Shown here piece by piece: positions 15,198 through 23,959 of a stretch of 64,000 nucleotides of DNA. The stretch's first letter is position 1; each line of letters opens with the position of its first letter. Position numbers and translations under genes: made by a program. Location: positions 41,888 through 105,887 of the forward strand of contig JAJFVC010000088.1 in assembly GCA_021372005.1 (NCBI GenBank), read 5' to 3'. The DNA is from Planctomycetaceae bacterium (lineage in GTDB: Bacteria > Planctomycetota > Planctomycetia > Pirellulales > Thermoguttaceae). The notes beneath the pieces were generated by a model. It did no database searches. It saw only the letters and a program-made list of their open reading frames with translations, and was not told where the DNA came from.

Positions 15198-16082
15198 CTA
15201 ACGACGTCCCAAGGATCGCCAGGCCAGCAGTTTAGCGGCCAATCGAGCGGCGGTCGGATCGCAACCCGGCGAGACCGGCGACGGCACGAACTCGACGACG
15301 TCGGCCCCGAGCACGCCGGCCCTCGACTCGGTCAGCAGCACGCGCAAGATGTCCATCATCTGCCCCCACGAAAGGCCGTTGGGCTGCGGCGTGCCCGTGC
15401 TTGGAATGACGGCGGGATCCAATCCGTCGACGTCGATCGTCAAATAAACGTCGCCTTCCAATTGGATCAGCGCGTCGAGCAGATCGGCCCATTGGTCTTT
15501 CAGCGAATGGGCGTAAAACGTCGTGATGCGAGGACCGGTCGTCGCCGTGTCGTGTTCGGCGCGGGTCAGGCTGCGGATGCCGATTTGCAGCAGGCTGCAT
15601 CCGCGCTCCCAAAGCCGCCGCATGACGGTGCCGTGCGACCAGTGCCGACCGTGCAGCTTGTCGGCCAGGTCGGCGTGCGCGTCGATTTGCACCACGGTGA
15701 CGTTCGACAGATCTTCGATCAAACCTTCGACCAGGCCGTAGGTGATCGTATGTTCGCCGCCGAGCGTGAGCACGAATCGATCGCGCAGGGGACGGACGTA
15801 ATCGCGCAGTCGAGCCAAGCAAGTCTCAATGTCACCGCGGTTGTCCAACGGAGGCAGCGTGTGGACGCGCGGCGACTCGGCGAAGTCGACCAACGTCTCT
15901 TCGTCGAACGGCTCCAGTTGATAACTGGCTTCCAGAATGGCTCGCGGTCCGCCGGCGGTGCCCGTCCCGTAGGAAACGGTTTTTTCGATCGGCGCCGGCA
16001 GCACCAAGGCGTCGGCGTGTTGCAGATCGGGCGCAGACAATCCCAGGAATTGGGTCGAATCGGCGGGTATCATATTCATCAT
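15198..16082 (-). CDS. speB: agmatinase (ureohydrolase family)
   Basis: Hydrolyses agmatine to putrescine and urea. It has 294 aa and all Mn-binding motifs of the arginase/agmatinase fold: GGEH at 108-111, DAHAD at 134-138, and DVDGLDP at 217-223. The ATG at 16082 is preferred; the frame extends to a TTG at 16109, and ATGs at 16079 and 16073 are also possible. A TTGACA at 16104-16109 with a weak TGAAAT 17 bases on could be its promoter, which would favour the innermost start. It is divergent from a pyruvoyl-dependent arginine decarboxylase, which would supply its substrate. Guanidinobutyrase or formiminoglutamase activity cannot be excluded by sequence, but context favours agmatinase. Confidence 0.88.
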   Translation of the reverse strand: MMNMIPADSTQFLGLSAPDLQHADALVLPAPIEKTVSYGTGTAGGPRAILEASYQLEPFDEETLVDFAESPRVHTLPPLDNRGDIETCLARLRDYVRPLRDRFVLTLGGEHTITYGLVEGLIEDLSNVTVVQIDAHADLADKLHGRHWSHGTVMRRLWERGCSLLQIGIRSLTRAEHDTATTGPRITTFYAHSLKDQWADLLDALIQLEGDVYLTIDVDGLDPAVIPSTGTPQPNGLSWGQMMDILRVLLTESRAGVLGADVVEFVPSPVSPGCDPTAARLAAKLLAWRSLGRR

Positions 16083-16238
16083 TTCAGGGTATTCCCGGTT
16101 GCGTGTCAAGTGTCGCCGGGCCCCGCTTTAAGAAACCCTTGCGAAACTGGTGAAAATCGGTTAGCTTGATCGACTTGGTTCTGCTGTGAAAATCGACATC
16201 GCATTGGTTTGGTGACGGCTCCTCGCCGGTTTTTGGCT

Positions 16239-16808
16239 ATGGAGGACATCGACGTGGGTGAAGCATTCGTGCCTCGAAAGGTGTTTTTCACCAAAGGCGT
16301 GGGCAAGCATCGCACGCGGCTGCAGAGTTTCGAGTTGGCGCTGCGCGACGCCGGCATCGAGGTGTTCAATCTGGTTCGCGTGTCGAGCATTTTTCCGCCG
16401 CACTGCAAGGTGATCCCAAAAACTCGCGGGTTGGCCCGTCTGCAGCCGGGTCAGATCGTGCATGTGGTGTTGGCCGAGGCGTCGACAAACGAACCGTCTC
16501 GCATGGTCGGCGCCGGGGTCGGGCTGGCCGTGCCCGCTCAAGGCGAACAATACGGGTACATTTCCGAGCATCACGATTTCGGCATCACCGAGCCGCGGCT
16601 GCGCGATCTGGTCGAGGACATGGCCGCCACGATGCTGGCCACGACGTTGGGCATCGAGTTCGATCCCGAAACCGCCTACGACCAGCGCAAAGAGATTTAT
16701 CACATGTCGGGCAAGATCATTAACACGCGGGCGTGTGTGCAGACGGCCGAAGGCGACAAGGACGGTCTTTGGACGACCGTAACCGCCGCCGCCGTGTTTG
16801 TGTTTTGA
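16239..16808 (+). CDS. pdaD: pyruvoyl-dependent arginine decarboxylase
   Basis: Makes agmatine from arginine with a self-generated pyruvoyl group instead of PLP. It has 189 aa from the ATG at 16239 (TTG at 16209 and GTG at 16212 also possible; no clear ribosome site for any). The proenzyme cleavage motif NLVRVSSIFPP is complete: the chain is expected to split between S49 and S50, S50 becoming the pyruvoyl group. Other family hallmarks are VFFTKGVGKHRTRLQSFE, MVGAGVGLAVP and the late GLWTTVTAAAV. This enzyme type is typical of archaea, Chlamydiae and some other bacteria. Paired with the divergent agmatinase, it completes the arginine to putrescine route. Confidence 0.92.
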   Translation: MEDIDVGEAFVPRKVFFTKGVGKHRTRLQSFELALRDAGIEVFNLVRVSSIFPPHCKVIPKTRGLARLQPGQIVHVVLAEASTNEPSRMVGAGVGLAVPAQGEQYGYISEHHDFGITEPRLRDLVEDMAATMLATTLGIEFDPETAYDQRKEIYHMSGKIINTRACVQTAEGDKDGLWTTVTAAAVFVF

Positions 16809-16866
16809 CGCCGGCGAGGTAAAATAACGGGTGGACGATCGATCCCGTCTCCAAAACCCTTGGCCG

Positions 16867-17919
16867 ATGAAGTCTTCTGCCGTGCCTCCCGCTTTGCCCG
16901 ACCGAAAACCCGACTCTCCGCGACGATGGTTGCCTGTCTGGCTGACCGGTTGGATTCTTCACGAATCGCACGCTTGGCTGATCTCGTTGATCGCGCATCT
17001 GGCGGCGTTGTTGCTGTTTGCGCTGGTGATCACCACCGGTAAATCGACGGGCGATGGTCCGACGTTTTCGGTCGAAGTGGCCGATTCGGGCGATTCGCTC
17101 GACCCCGGCGGCTCGTCTTCGTCGGTGGAGTTTCACGCGGCGGCGGGCCAAGAGACCGCGGCGACGACGGACCTCGCGCCGGTGGCGCCGACGACCGACG
17201 CCGTGGCCGTCGCCGACAAAGCGCTCGACCCGCGTCAGTTGGCGGCCCAGGACGCTTCGCCCGGCGAGACGGGCGGTGAAGATGCCGGCAAAGCGGCCGT
17301 GCCCGGTTCGGGCAACGCGGGACTCGGCACCGGCACCGGTTCGGGCATCGGGCCGGGCAAGGGACGCGGGCAGGCGACGTTGTTCAACGCCAAAAGCGAG
17401 GGCAACAAATTCGTCTACGTGTTGGACCGCTCGGCCAGCATGAGCGCACACAACCTGTTGCAACTGGCCAAGACCGAATTGATGGCCAGCATCGACAAGC
17501 TCAAGCAGAATTGCGAGTTTCAGGTCATCTTCTACAATGAAGAGCCGTTCATCTTCAACCCGCATCGCGGCGCCGACAAGTTTATCTTGGCGACCACCTA
17601 CAACAAAAAACGCGTGCAGCGGTTCGTTGACAGCGTCTATCCGTTCGACGGGACCGATCACATGCGGGCGCTGTTTCGCGCCATCCGAATGCGGCCTGAC
17701 GCCATCTTTTTATGGACCGACGCCAATGAGCCCAAGCTGGGGCCCATCGAGTTGGAAAACATCGCCAATGAGGCCAACGGCGTGGTGATCAACACGATCG
17801 AGGTGGGCTACGGACCCGAGCCGCCGGACAACAATAATTTTCTGGTGCTCCTGGCCCGGCAAAATCACGGACAGCACGTGTATCTCGACATCAACAAGAT
17901 CGCGCCGCCGGATTTTTAA
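16867..17919 (+). CDS. membrane-anchored von Willebrand factor A domain protein
   Basis: 350 aa. A Pro/Arg-rich cytoplasmic start, one membrane helix at about 37-57 (AWLISLIAHLAALLLFALVI), a Ser/Ala/Gly-rich linker with GTGTGSGIGPGKGRG, then a VWA domain from about 180. The MIDAS metal site is D187-RSASMS (DxSxS), with the later Thr in DGTDHM and the Asp in LWTDANE. It binds a divalent cation and probably protein partners on the outer face of the cytoplasmic membrane. A TAAAAT about 45 bases upstream may be a -10 element. The ATG at 16867 is preferred over a GTG 12 codons earlier. It ends 6 bases from the convergent protease gene. Confidence 0.82.
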   Translation: MKSSAVPPALPDRKPDSPRRWLPVWLTGWILHESHAWLISLIAHLAALLLFALVITTGKSTGDGPTFSVEVADSGDSLDPGGSSSSVEFHAAAGQETAATTDLAPVAPTTDAVAVADKALDPRQLAAQDASPGETGGEDAGKAAVPGSGNAGLGTGTGSGIGPGKGRGQATLFNAKSEGNKFVYVLDRSASMSAHNLLQLAKTELMASIDKLKQNCEFQVIFYNEEPFIFNPHRGADKFILATTYNKKRVQRFVDSVYPFDGTDHMRALFRAIRMRPDAIFLWTDANEPKLGPIELENIANEANGVVINTIEVGYGPEPPDNNNFLVLLARQNHGQHVYLDINKIAPPDF

Positions 17920-17925
17920 GGGCGG

Positions 17926-19104
17926 TCAACCGTTGGGCCTGGCGATTTCCTTGCTCGGTTCTTCAGCCACGGCCAATCGTTCGGCGATCGGTGGATGGCT
18001 GTGAAACAAAAACACCTCGAGCCGTGGCGGATCGGGGTCGTCTTTGTTCAGCCGGGCCAGCTTGCAAAACGCCGAGCGGTAGGCGTCTTTTCGCCCGGTG
18101 CGTTGCAGCGCGTAACGATCGGCCTGCCGCTCGAACCGACGGCTGACCGCGTTTTGCAGCGGTTGGATGGCGAGGCTGAACACCGTCAGAATCAGCAGCA
18201 GCATCGGCAGAGCGTCGATCGGCAGACGGGCGTAATCGAACGCCGCGCCGCCGCGGGCGATCCAAGCGGCCAGCAACCGATCGCAAAGCCAAAATCCGGC
18301 GGCGCTAAACGCCAGCCCGGACGCGATCATCCAGCGCAGGTGGCGAAACACGTGGTGGCCGATTTCGTGAGCGAAAATCACCTCGACCTCGTCGGGTGTG
18401 AAGCCGGCCAGCAGCGTATCGCCCAGCAGCACGCGGCGCGTGCGGCCCAAGCCGGTCAGCATCGCATTGGCTTTGACCGTCTCGGCGCTCAGATCGAGAC
18501 GATAAACGCCCTCGATCGACAGGCCCGTGCCCTCGGCCAGTCGCGACAGCCGTTCGGTCAGCTCCGGCCGGTCGAGCCGTTCGACGCGATAGAACAACGG
18601 CAGGATCAGCACCGGTGTGAGTTGGCCCAGCACGATCGTGACCAAAAAAAACGCCAACGTCGCCGCGATCCACCAGGCCGAGCCGGTCGTCCAAATGAGC
18701 CAATAGAGTCCGACGATCAAAAGCAGCAAAAACGTGCCGGCCAACAGATTCCGTTTGACGTAGCGCCAAAGCCAACGGCTGAAGCTCTGAGTGCTCAGTC
18801 GAAACCGATGCTCCAGCACGTGGCCGGAATAAAACGACAGCGGAAACGATATGGCCAGATGCAACGCCAAAAGAATCAAGAAAAATACGGCCAACCGAAG
18901 CGTCCAGATGTCGGCCAACCGCGGAAATCGTTGCAGCCAGGTGTCCAGCGGGCGGGCCAACCACCAAGCCATCACGCCGAAAAACGTCAGATCGACGGCC
19001 TTGTCGGCCAGTGAGCAGGCCAGATCGAGCCGGCCGTAACGCTTGGCCTCGGCCAGTTCGGCGTCGCTCATCACGGCGGCGGATTCGGCGTTTTCGGACG
19101 ACAC
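17926..19104 (-). CDS. Ste24/CAAX prenyl protease 1-like M48 zinc metallopeptidase
   Basis: 392 aa with about six to seven membrane helices. The zinc motif is HEIGH at 246-250, with the third ligand Glu in FERQADRYAL near 327, and the Ste24 motif VKANAMLTGLG at 210-220 just before. Length and the helical N-terminal half fit the Ste24 branch rather than the shorter HtpX branch. Bacterial members probably act in membrane-protein quality control, since prenylated CAAX proteins are absent. The gene lies 27 bases downstream of lysA on the same strand and may be co-transcribed with it. Confidence 0.9.
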   Translation of the reverse strand: MSSENAESAAVMSDAELAEAKRYGRLDLACSLADKAVDLTFFGVMAWWLARPLDTWLQRFPRLADIWTLRLAVFFLILLALHLAISFPLSFYSGHVLEHRFRLSTQSFSRWLWRYVKRNLLAGTFLLLLIVGLYWLIWTTGSAWWIAATLAFFLVTIVLGQLTPVLILPLFYRVERLDRPELTERLSRLAEGTGLSIEGVYRLDLSAETVKANAMLTGLGRTRRVLLGDTLLAGFTPDEVEVIFAHEIGHHVFRHLRWMIASGLAFSAAGFWLCDRLLAAWIARGGAAFDYARLPIDALPMLLLILTVFSLAIQPLQNAVSRRFERQADRYALQRTGRKDAYRSAFCKLARLNKDDPDPPRLEVFLFHSHPPIAERLAVAEEPSKEIARPNG

Positions 19105-19131
19105 GACGACTTGCTCCTCCGGGGACCTGGG

Positions 19132-20391
19132 CTACGAAGCGGGAATTTCCTCGCCGCGGATCAGGTCGTCGAACGTCTGACGGCGACGGATCCGTCGGGC
19201 CTGGCCGCCGTCGATCAGCGCCTCGGCCGCCAGCGGCTTGCTGTTGTAGTTCGAGCCCATCACGAATCCGTACGCGCCCGTGCAGCCGATCACCAACCAA
19301 TCGCCGACCGCGGCCTTGGGCAACCGTCGCGTGACGACGAACCCGCCCTCTTCCTGCGTGAAAATATCGCCTGACTCGCACAACGGACCGCCGACGATTA
19401 CGTCCTGTTCGGGTCGGGCGTCATTGCCGTCGGCCGGCGCAACCGCCATCGGGTGATAGGAGCCGTAGAGAATCGGCCGGGCTAGGTTGTTGAAGCCGGC
19501 GTCGAGCAGATAAAACGTGTTGTCGTCCTGACGTTTGACGGCGCGGATCTCGGCGATCAAGAAACCGCTTTCAGCGACCAGATAGCGGCCCGGCTCAATC
19601 TCCAGTCGGACCGGATGCCCAAATCGCTGTTCGAGCCGCCGGCGGACCGCGTCCCAAAGGTTGAAATACGCCGCCAGATCGACGTAGGAATCCGTCGAAC
19701 GATAGACGGTCGGCAATCCGCCGCCGGCGCTGATCGAACGGATCGACGGGCCGACCGCGATGGCCGCCTGCTCCATTGCGCCGCAGACTTGCGACAGGTG
19801 TTCCAGATCGGTGCCGGAGCCGATGTGCATGTGCAGCCCGACCACGTCCATCGCGTATGGCTTGGCTTGTCGGAGGCAGTCGGACAACTGGGCGTGCCAG
19901 ATGCCGTGCTTGGCCTGCTTGCCGCCGGTGTTGGTCTTTTGGCTGTGGCCGTGGCCGAAGCCTGGATTGATCCGCAGCGTGATTCCTTGGCCGGGCTTGC
20001 GGCGGCCCAACTGGTCGATCATGTCGGGCGAGCCGCAGTTGACGGCGATTCCGTGTTCGACGCACAGGTCGAGCGACTCGCGGTCGAAAATGTCGGCCGT
20101 GTAGACGATCGGCGGGGGATCGCCCTCGGCCGTGAATCCGGCGGCCAATGCGCGGCGGATTTCGCCGGCGCTGACGGCGTCGACCAGCGCACCTTGACGG
20201 CGCACCAGGTCCAAAATCGTCAGGTTGGAGCACGCCTTTTGCGCGTAGCGCACCGTGTCGAATGGCGACAGGTCGGCGATGCGGCGGCGGATCATCGCCG
20301 CGTCATAAACAAACGTCGGCGTGCCGAATTGTCGAACGAGGTCGGCAACCGGCACGCCGGCGATTTCCTTGCAAAGGGTGGACGTCAACAT
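19132..20391 (-). CDS. lysA: diaminopimelate decarboxylase
   Basis: The last step of lysine synthesis: meso-diaminopimelate to lysine plus CO2. It is a 419-aa PLP fold-type III enzyme. PLP lysine K52 is in RYAQKACSN; the phosphate loop is SAGGGLP; the substrate side has GPLCESGD with the catalytic Cys near 347 and CTGAYGFVMGSNYNSKP at the end. That last motif and CESGD are typical of LysA and argue against carboxynorspermidine decarboxylase, which is worth considering because polyamine genes are close by. No other lysine genes are in the window. The ATG at 20391 has no strong ribosome site. Confidence 0.9.
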   Translation of the reverse strand: MLTSTLCKEIAGVPVADLVRQFGTPTFVYDAAMIRRRIADLSPFDTVRYAQKACSNLTILDLVRRQGALVDAVSAGEIRRALAAGFTAEGDPPPIVYTADIFDRESLDLCVEHGIAVNCGSPDMIDQLGRRKPGQGITLRINPGFGHGHSQKTNTGGKQAKHGIWHAQLSDCLRQAKPYAMDVVGLHMHIGSGTDLEHLSQVCGAMEQAAIAVGPSIRSISAGGGLPTVYRSTDSYVDLAAYFNLWDAVRRRLEQRFGHPVRLEIEPGRYLVAESGFLIAEIRAVKRQDDNTFYLLDAGFNNLARPILYGSYHPMAVAPADGNDARPEQDVIVGGPLCESGDIFTQEEGGFVVTRRLPKAAVGDWLVIGCTGAYGFVMGSNYNSKPLAAEALIDGGQARRIRRRQTFDDLIRGEEIPAS

Positions 20392-20441
20392 CGTTTCAAG
20401 TTGTCTTGGTTTTTAACCCTAAAAAAGGGAAACCCTCCGCG

Positions 20442-22133
20442 TTATTGCTTTACGTCGTGGGGCGCATCGCCGGGCGGAGGCGTTAACATCTGGCCGGTCG
20501 ATCCGAGGGCCTTCAACAACCCTTGCTCCGCCTCCAGCCGCAAGTGAACGCTGTTGGACGCCGGCAGCGTGGTGAGCGTGAGGTGATCGTGTTGGCCGGC
20601 CGACGCCAAAAACGTGGCGATCATTCCGGCGTACGACTTCGTCTCCGGCGTCTCGCCGATCTCGCCGAGCAGTCGGGCCACCGACAGCACGCTGACGGTC
20701 AGTTGCATCGGCGGCACTTGCTTCGGCTTGGCGGCCTTGCAGCGGTCGATCGCCTTTTTCAGTTGTTCGGCGGCGTTGTGACCGGCAGCCATTATGGCCC
20801 GATCGTCGGCGATTCCGATCACCACCTCGAGATTGTCGCCGACCAGTGTGGCCAACCCCTGTTGCGGCGTCGGCAACGAAATCAGGTGCAGTTGGAAGTT
20901 TTGATAGGTTTCATGGCTCAGCTTGAGTGCCTCGGACGGGCTGGTTTTCTTGGCCTCTTCGACAAACTGCTTCAGGCTCTTTTCGAGCTTCGAGCCGTCG
21001 GCGATCACGGCGGCGGCCAGCATCGACGAGGCGCCCGGCTCCAACGTAACGGCTACGGCCGTGTCGGTCTTTTTCGTATCCACGGTCTTTTCTAGAACCG
21101 TGAGCACGTCGCCGAACAACTGCGACACCAACTTGACCTCGTTCGGGGCCAACCCTTGCTTGCCGATTTCTTCGGCGACCGATTTCCGCAGGTCCGCCAA
21201 CGATTTCTTCGTCTGTGCGGCTTGTGCGTCGTTCAGCTTGCCGACCGAACTGAACGAAAAGGTGGCGCCCGCCGGCGCCAGACCGGACAGTTGGGTCGTG
21301 CCTAGCTTAATCTCGGAGAACTGTTCGGCCAGTTTCGTGCCGGGCCGGGCCGTCAGATGGAGATCGAGATAGGTGGTTTTTGTCTTGGGGTCGACGTTCC
21401 AGCCCAGCACCAGGTCATCCAGGTCGCTGACCAGCATGGTCAGTTGCTCGGCGGACCGTCGGGCCATGCTCAACCGGAGCGTCTGTTCCTCGGCGTTTTG
21501 CCCGGCTTGCTGCATGCCGCTTTCCGTGCCGGCGCGAAGCAATGCCAAAATTTGATCGCGATATTCCTTGGGCAGATTGGGGAAGGAAATGCGGACGGCC
21601 AGGTTGTAGCGCGAAGGCAGATCGCCCAGCAGCGGCGCCGGATCGGCGGCTACGTGGTCCAATTGTTTTTCCGAATCGGCGATATATGCCCAATCGCCCT
21701 TTTGCGTCGCGTACAGGGTGCGGCCGTCGTTCGGAATGTGATAGACGCCTTTTTCCTTCTTGATCTCACGGCCCGACTGCGCCTCGATCAATCGGATCAA
21801 TGGTTTCAGATCGGCCACGGGCAGGAATGCATATGCGGTCGGAATGGGATCGCCGGCCAGGACCACCAAACCCCAGGGCCGCTGTGGGTCCATGGCCAAT
21901 GGGCCCTGCGAGCCTTCGCCTTGCGGCAACATCAGGGCCATCATTTCCAGTTGTTTGCCGAGATTGGGATTGCCGGTCAGCCGGCCAACGGCCGTCACGT
22001 CGTCGACCAGCTTTTGATAACCGCCGAACGACACGACCGCCAACGTTTTGGGTTCCTGGTCGGCCGCCGGACAAACGCCCGAGGCGATCAACGACCACGC
22101 GACCAACGCCAAGGAGCACAAAAGTCTTCTCAT
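20442..22133 (-). CDS. secreted protein, larger of two tandem paralogues
   Basis: A 563-aa protein of no known function. It has a signal peptide at about 1-24 (ends SGVCPAA). Its opening (TLAVVSFGGYQKLVDDVTAV) matches that of the gene just upstream (IAIVSVSSYDKLLDNLAVIG), and similarity continues through AYAFLPVADLKPL, a GW core (LVLGWNVDPKTKTTYLDLHL) and the C-terminal RLEAEQGLLKALG. It has about 160 extra residues between the GW core and the C-terminal motif, including VAVTLEPGASSMLAAAV. Planctomycete genomes often contain such proteins. Probably periplasmic or wall-associated and expressed with its paralogue (49-base gap). Confidence 0.75.
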   Translation of the reverse strand: MRRLLCSLALVAWSLIASGVCPAADQEPKTLAVVSFGGYQKLVDDVTAVGRLTGNPNLGKQLEMMALMLPQGEGSQGPLAMDPQRPWGLVVLAGDPIPTAYAFLPVADLKPLIRLIEAQSGREIKKEKGVYHIPNDGRTLYATQKGDWAYIADSEKQLDHVAADPAPLLGDLPSRYNLAVRISFPNLPKEYRDQILALLRAGTESGMQQAGQNAEEQTLRLSMARRSAEQLTMLVSDLDDLVLGWNVDPKTKTTYLDLHLTARPGTKLAEQFSEIKLGTTQLSGLAPAGATFSFSSVGKLNDAQAAQTKKSLADLRKSVAEEIGKQGLAPNEVKLVSQLFGDVLTVLEKTVDTKKTDTAVAVTLEPGASSMLAAAVIADGSKLEKSLKQFVEEAKKTSPSEALKLSHETYQNFQLHLISLPTPQQGLATLVGDNLEVVIGIADDRAIMAAGHNAAEQLKKAIDRCKAAKPKQVPPMQLTVSVLSVARLLGEIGETPETKSYAGMIATFLASAGQHDHLTLTTLPASNSVHLRLEAEQGLLKALGSTGQMLTPPPGDAPHDVKQ

Positions 22134-22182
22134 TCGTAGGTTCCTTCAAAAAATAGAGAAAGGCACATTGGATGGGACCGCG

Positions 22183-23394
22183 TCACTTTGCGCCGTCGAC
22201 CTTCTTGCCGGCCTCGGCATTCGTGTCGTTGGCCTTGTCGTTGTCGGCGTCCTTGGCAACCGGCGCCCGCAGCCGTCCGAGCAACTCGATGACGCTGCGC
22301 TCGGCCTCCAGGCGGCAGGCCACTCCGTGCGGGATCGGTTTGGCCGACAGCTTGACGTGATCGCGGCCGGTCTCGGGCGCCAAGGCGATGGCCACCGCGG
22401 CCGCGGCTGACCGGACCGCTTGCGTCGGCGCCTTGGCGGCCATCGACTGAGCGGCCGATCCGATCGACACCGACCACTCGGCCGGCAGCGAGGTCTTTTG
22501 CGAGAGTTTCTTGGATTTATTATTCTTGTCGTCCACCGTATCGATCAGCGTCTTCGCCGTCGGGCTGTCCTCGGCCACGGTCACGTTTAGGTCGACATAG
22601 GCGTTGCGGGCTTTGGTGTCGAGGGCCCAGCCGGCCGTGATCGTTTCGACGTCGTGGAACCCGTCCAACACCGGCTGAAGCAACGAGGCGGTCGCTTGTT
22701 TGCGGATCGAAAAGACGCACTCCGGCTCGTAGGTCATCGGTTGCGCTATCGACGCCAGACGTTCTTTCATCCAGGCTACCGCGGCTTCGCGTTGCTTGGG
22801 CAGCAGATGGTTGGCGAAAATGCGAACGGCCCCGTCGTATTGCGTATTCAAACCTTGAAGCAACTCGATCGGATTGTCGGGCAACGAATCGAGGGCGTCG
22901 CGGCGACAGGCCAAAAACACCCAACCGTCGCGCGGCGCGACGTATATCGGGGCAACCCCCTTCACTTTATAAACGCCGTCGCCGAGATTTTCGGGCTCGC
23001 CGAACTGCGAGGCGGCCGCCTTGGCCAGACCCTCGGCGTCGCCGATCGGCAAAAACGCATAACCGGTCAGTCGATCGCCATCGGCCTGGAGGATCAAGCC
23101 GCAAGGTCGCTGACGGCTGACGCCCTCCAGCCCTTGCTGGATCGCCATGACTTTCAGGCCCATGATCAACTGGCTCGACAACGTGTTGCTGCCGGTGGCC
23201 TGTCCGATCACGGCCAGATTGTCCAGCAGTTTGTCGTAGCTCGACACCGAGACGATTGCGATGGGTTTTCGTTGGGGAGTTGGGACGGCGATCTTCGAGG
23301 GTTTGTCGGTTGGACCGGCGGCGAACGCCCAAAATCCCAAACCGCCCAACAAAATGCCAACGGCCAGCAACGACAGACTAAGGGCCTTCTTCAC
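22183..23394 (-). CDS. secreted or membrane-anchored protein, smaller tandem paralogue
   Basis: A 403-aa protein. The N-terminus MKKALSLSLLAVGILLGGLGFWAFA is a signal peptide or anchor. It shares with the downstream gene the opening strand-helix motif, TGYAFLPIGDAEGL, GWALDTKARNAYVDL and the C-terminal CRLEAERSVIELLG, but lacks the larger protein's central insertion. No catalytic motif is evident. The tail is Lys/Asp/Asn-rich. A tandem duplication followed by an insertion or a deletion explains the pair. Function unknown. Confidence 0.75.
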   Translation of the reverse strand: MKKALSLSLLAVGILLGGLGFWAFAAGPTDKPSKIAVPTPQRKPIAIVSVSSYDKLLDNLAVIGQATGSNTLSSQLIMGLKVMAIQQGLEGVSRQRPCGLILQADGDRLTGYAFLPIGDAEGLAKAAASQFGEPENLGDGVYKVKGVAPIYVAPRDGWVFLACRRDALDSLPDNPIELLQGLNTQYDGAVRIFANHLLPKQREAAVAWMKERLASIAQPMTYEPECVFSIRKQATASLLQPVLDGFHDVETITAGWALDTKARNAYVDLNVTVAEDSPTAKTLIDTVDDKNNKSKKLSQKTSLPAEWSVSIGSAAQSMAAKAPTQAVRSAAAAVAIALAPETGRDHVKLSAKPIPHGVACRLEAERSVIELLGRLRAPVAKDADNDKANDTNAEAGKKVDGAK

Positions 23395-23484
23395 GATGAC
23401 GTCTCCGAAGTGGTGTGTTCGGTGGTTTTCAGGAAACCAGCAAGTCCGCCGAGATTATTCGTTGCCGACTATTCCCTATTGTCC

Positions 23485-23516
23485 AAAAAACGGAAAAGCC
23501 CGCGAAAAATCGGGCT
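23485..23516 (-). terminator. Rho-independent terminator of infA
   Basis: On the minus strand AGCCCG (23516-23511) pairs with CGGGCT (23502-23497) across an eight-base loop, followed by TTTCCGTTTTTT. It lies about 30 bases after the infA stop. Six perfect pairs and a broken T-run make a moderate terminator. Confidence 0.65.
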
Positions 23517-23547
23517 GGCGACGTCGCAACGTGTTGTCGATCAAGGA

Positions 23548-23769
23548 TTAACGTTCTCGGAAAGTGATCCGGCCCTTGGTCAGATCGTAGGGCGACAATT
23601 CGACGCGGACTCGGTCGCCTGGTACGATGCGGATGAAATGCTTGCGCATTTTACCGGCCACGTGGGCAATGACCGTGTGACCGCTCTCCAATTGCACGCG
23701 AAACCGAGTGTTGGCCAACGCCTCGGTCACCGTGCCTTCCACCTCAATCGCTTCTTCCTTTTTTGTCAT
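23548..23769 (-). CDS. infA: translation initiation factor IF-1
   Basis: 73 aa, a single S1/OB-fold domain of the family's normal size. Key segments are [48 protein letters not shown] and KGRITFR. It binds the ribosomal A site with IF-2 and IF-3 during initiation. A longer frame to 23883 exists, but the ATG at 23769 gives the standard N-terminus (MTKKEEAI). It stands alone here instead of in a ribosomal protein operon, with its own terminator downstream. Confidence 0.95.
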   Translation of the reverse strand: MTKKEEAIEVEGTVTEALANTRFRVQLESGHTVIAHVAGKMRKHFIRIVPGDRVRVELSPYDLTKGRITFRER

Positions 23770-23959
23770 AACCGCTCGGTAGGGGGGATCGTATTTCGTG
23801 AACGCGCTATCGAAGCTTTCTATCCTATCATTTTCCAGGGAGGCGTCCATAGATATTAAGGGATCACGAAAATTTTGCACCACTTTCGGGTATGGCTAGA
23901 ATGGGTGGTTCCGTGTTCTATGGTGCGAGAAAGACTTCGATGGATGAAATGAGTGGCGA

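Noticed and set aside
15084..16169. Plus-strand open frame opposite the agmatinase gene
   Set aside because: It is the complement of a clear ureohydrolase with all metal-binding motifs.
20400..20441. Possible terminator downstream of the 20442 gene
   Set aside because: The stem CCCT/AGGG is only four pairs and the T-run lies partly in the loop.
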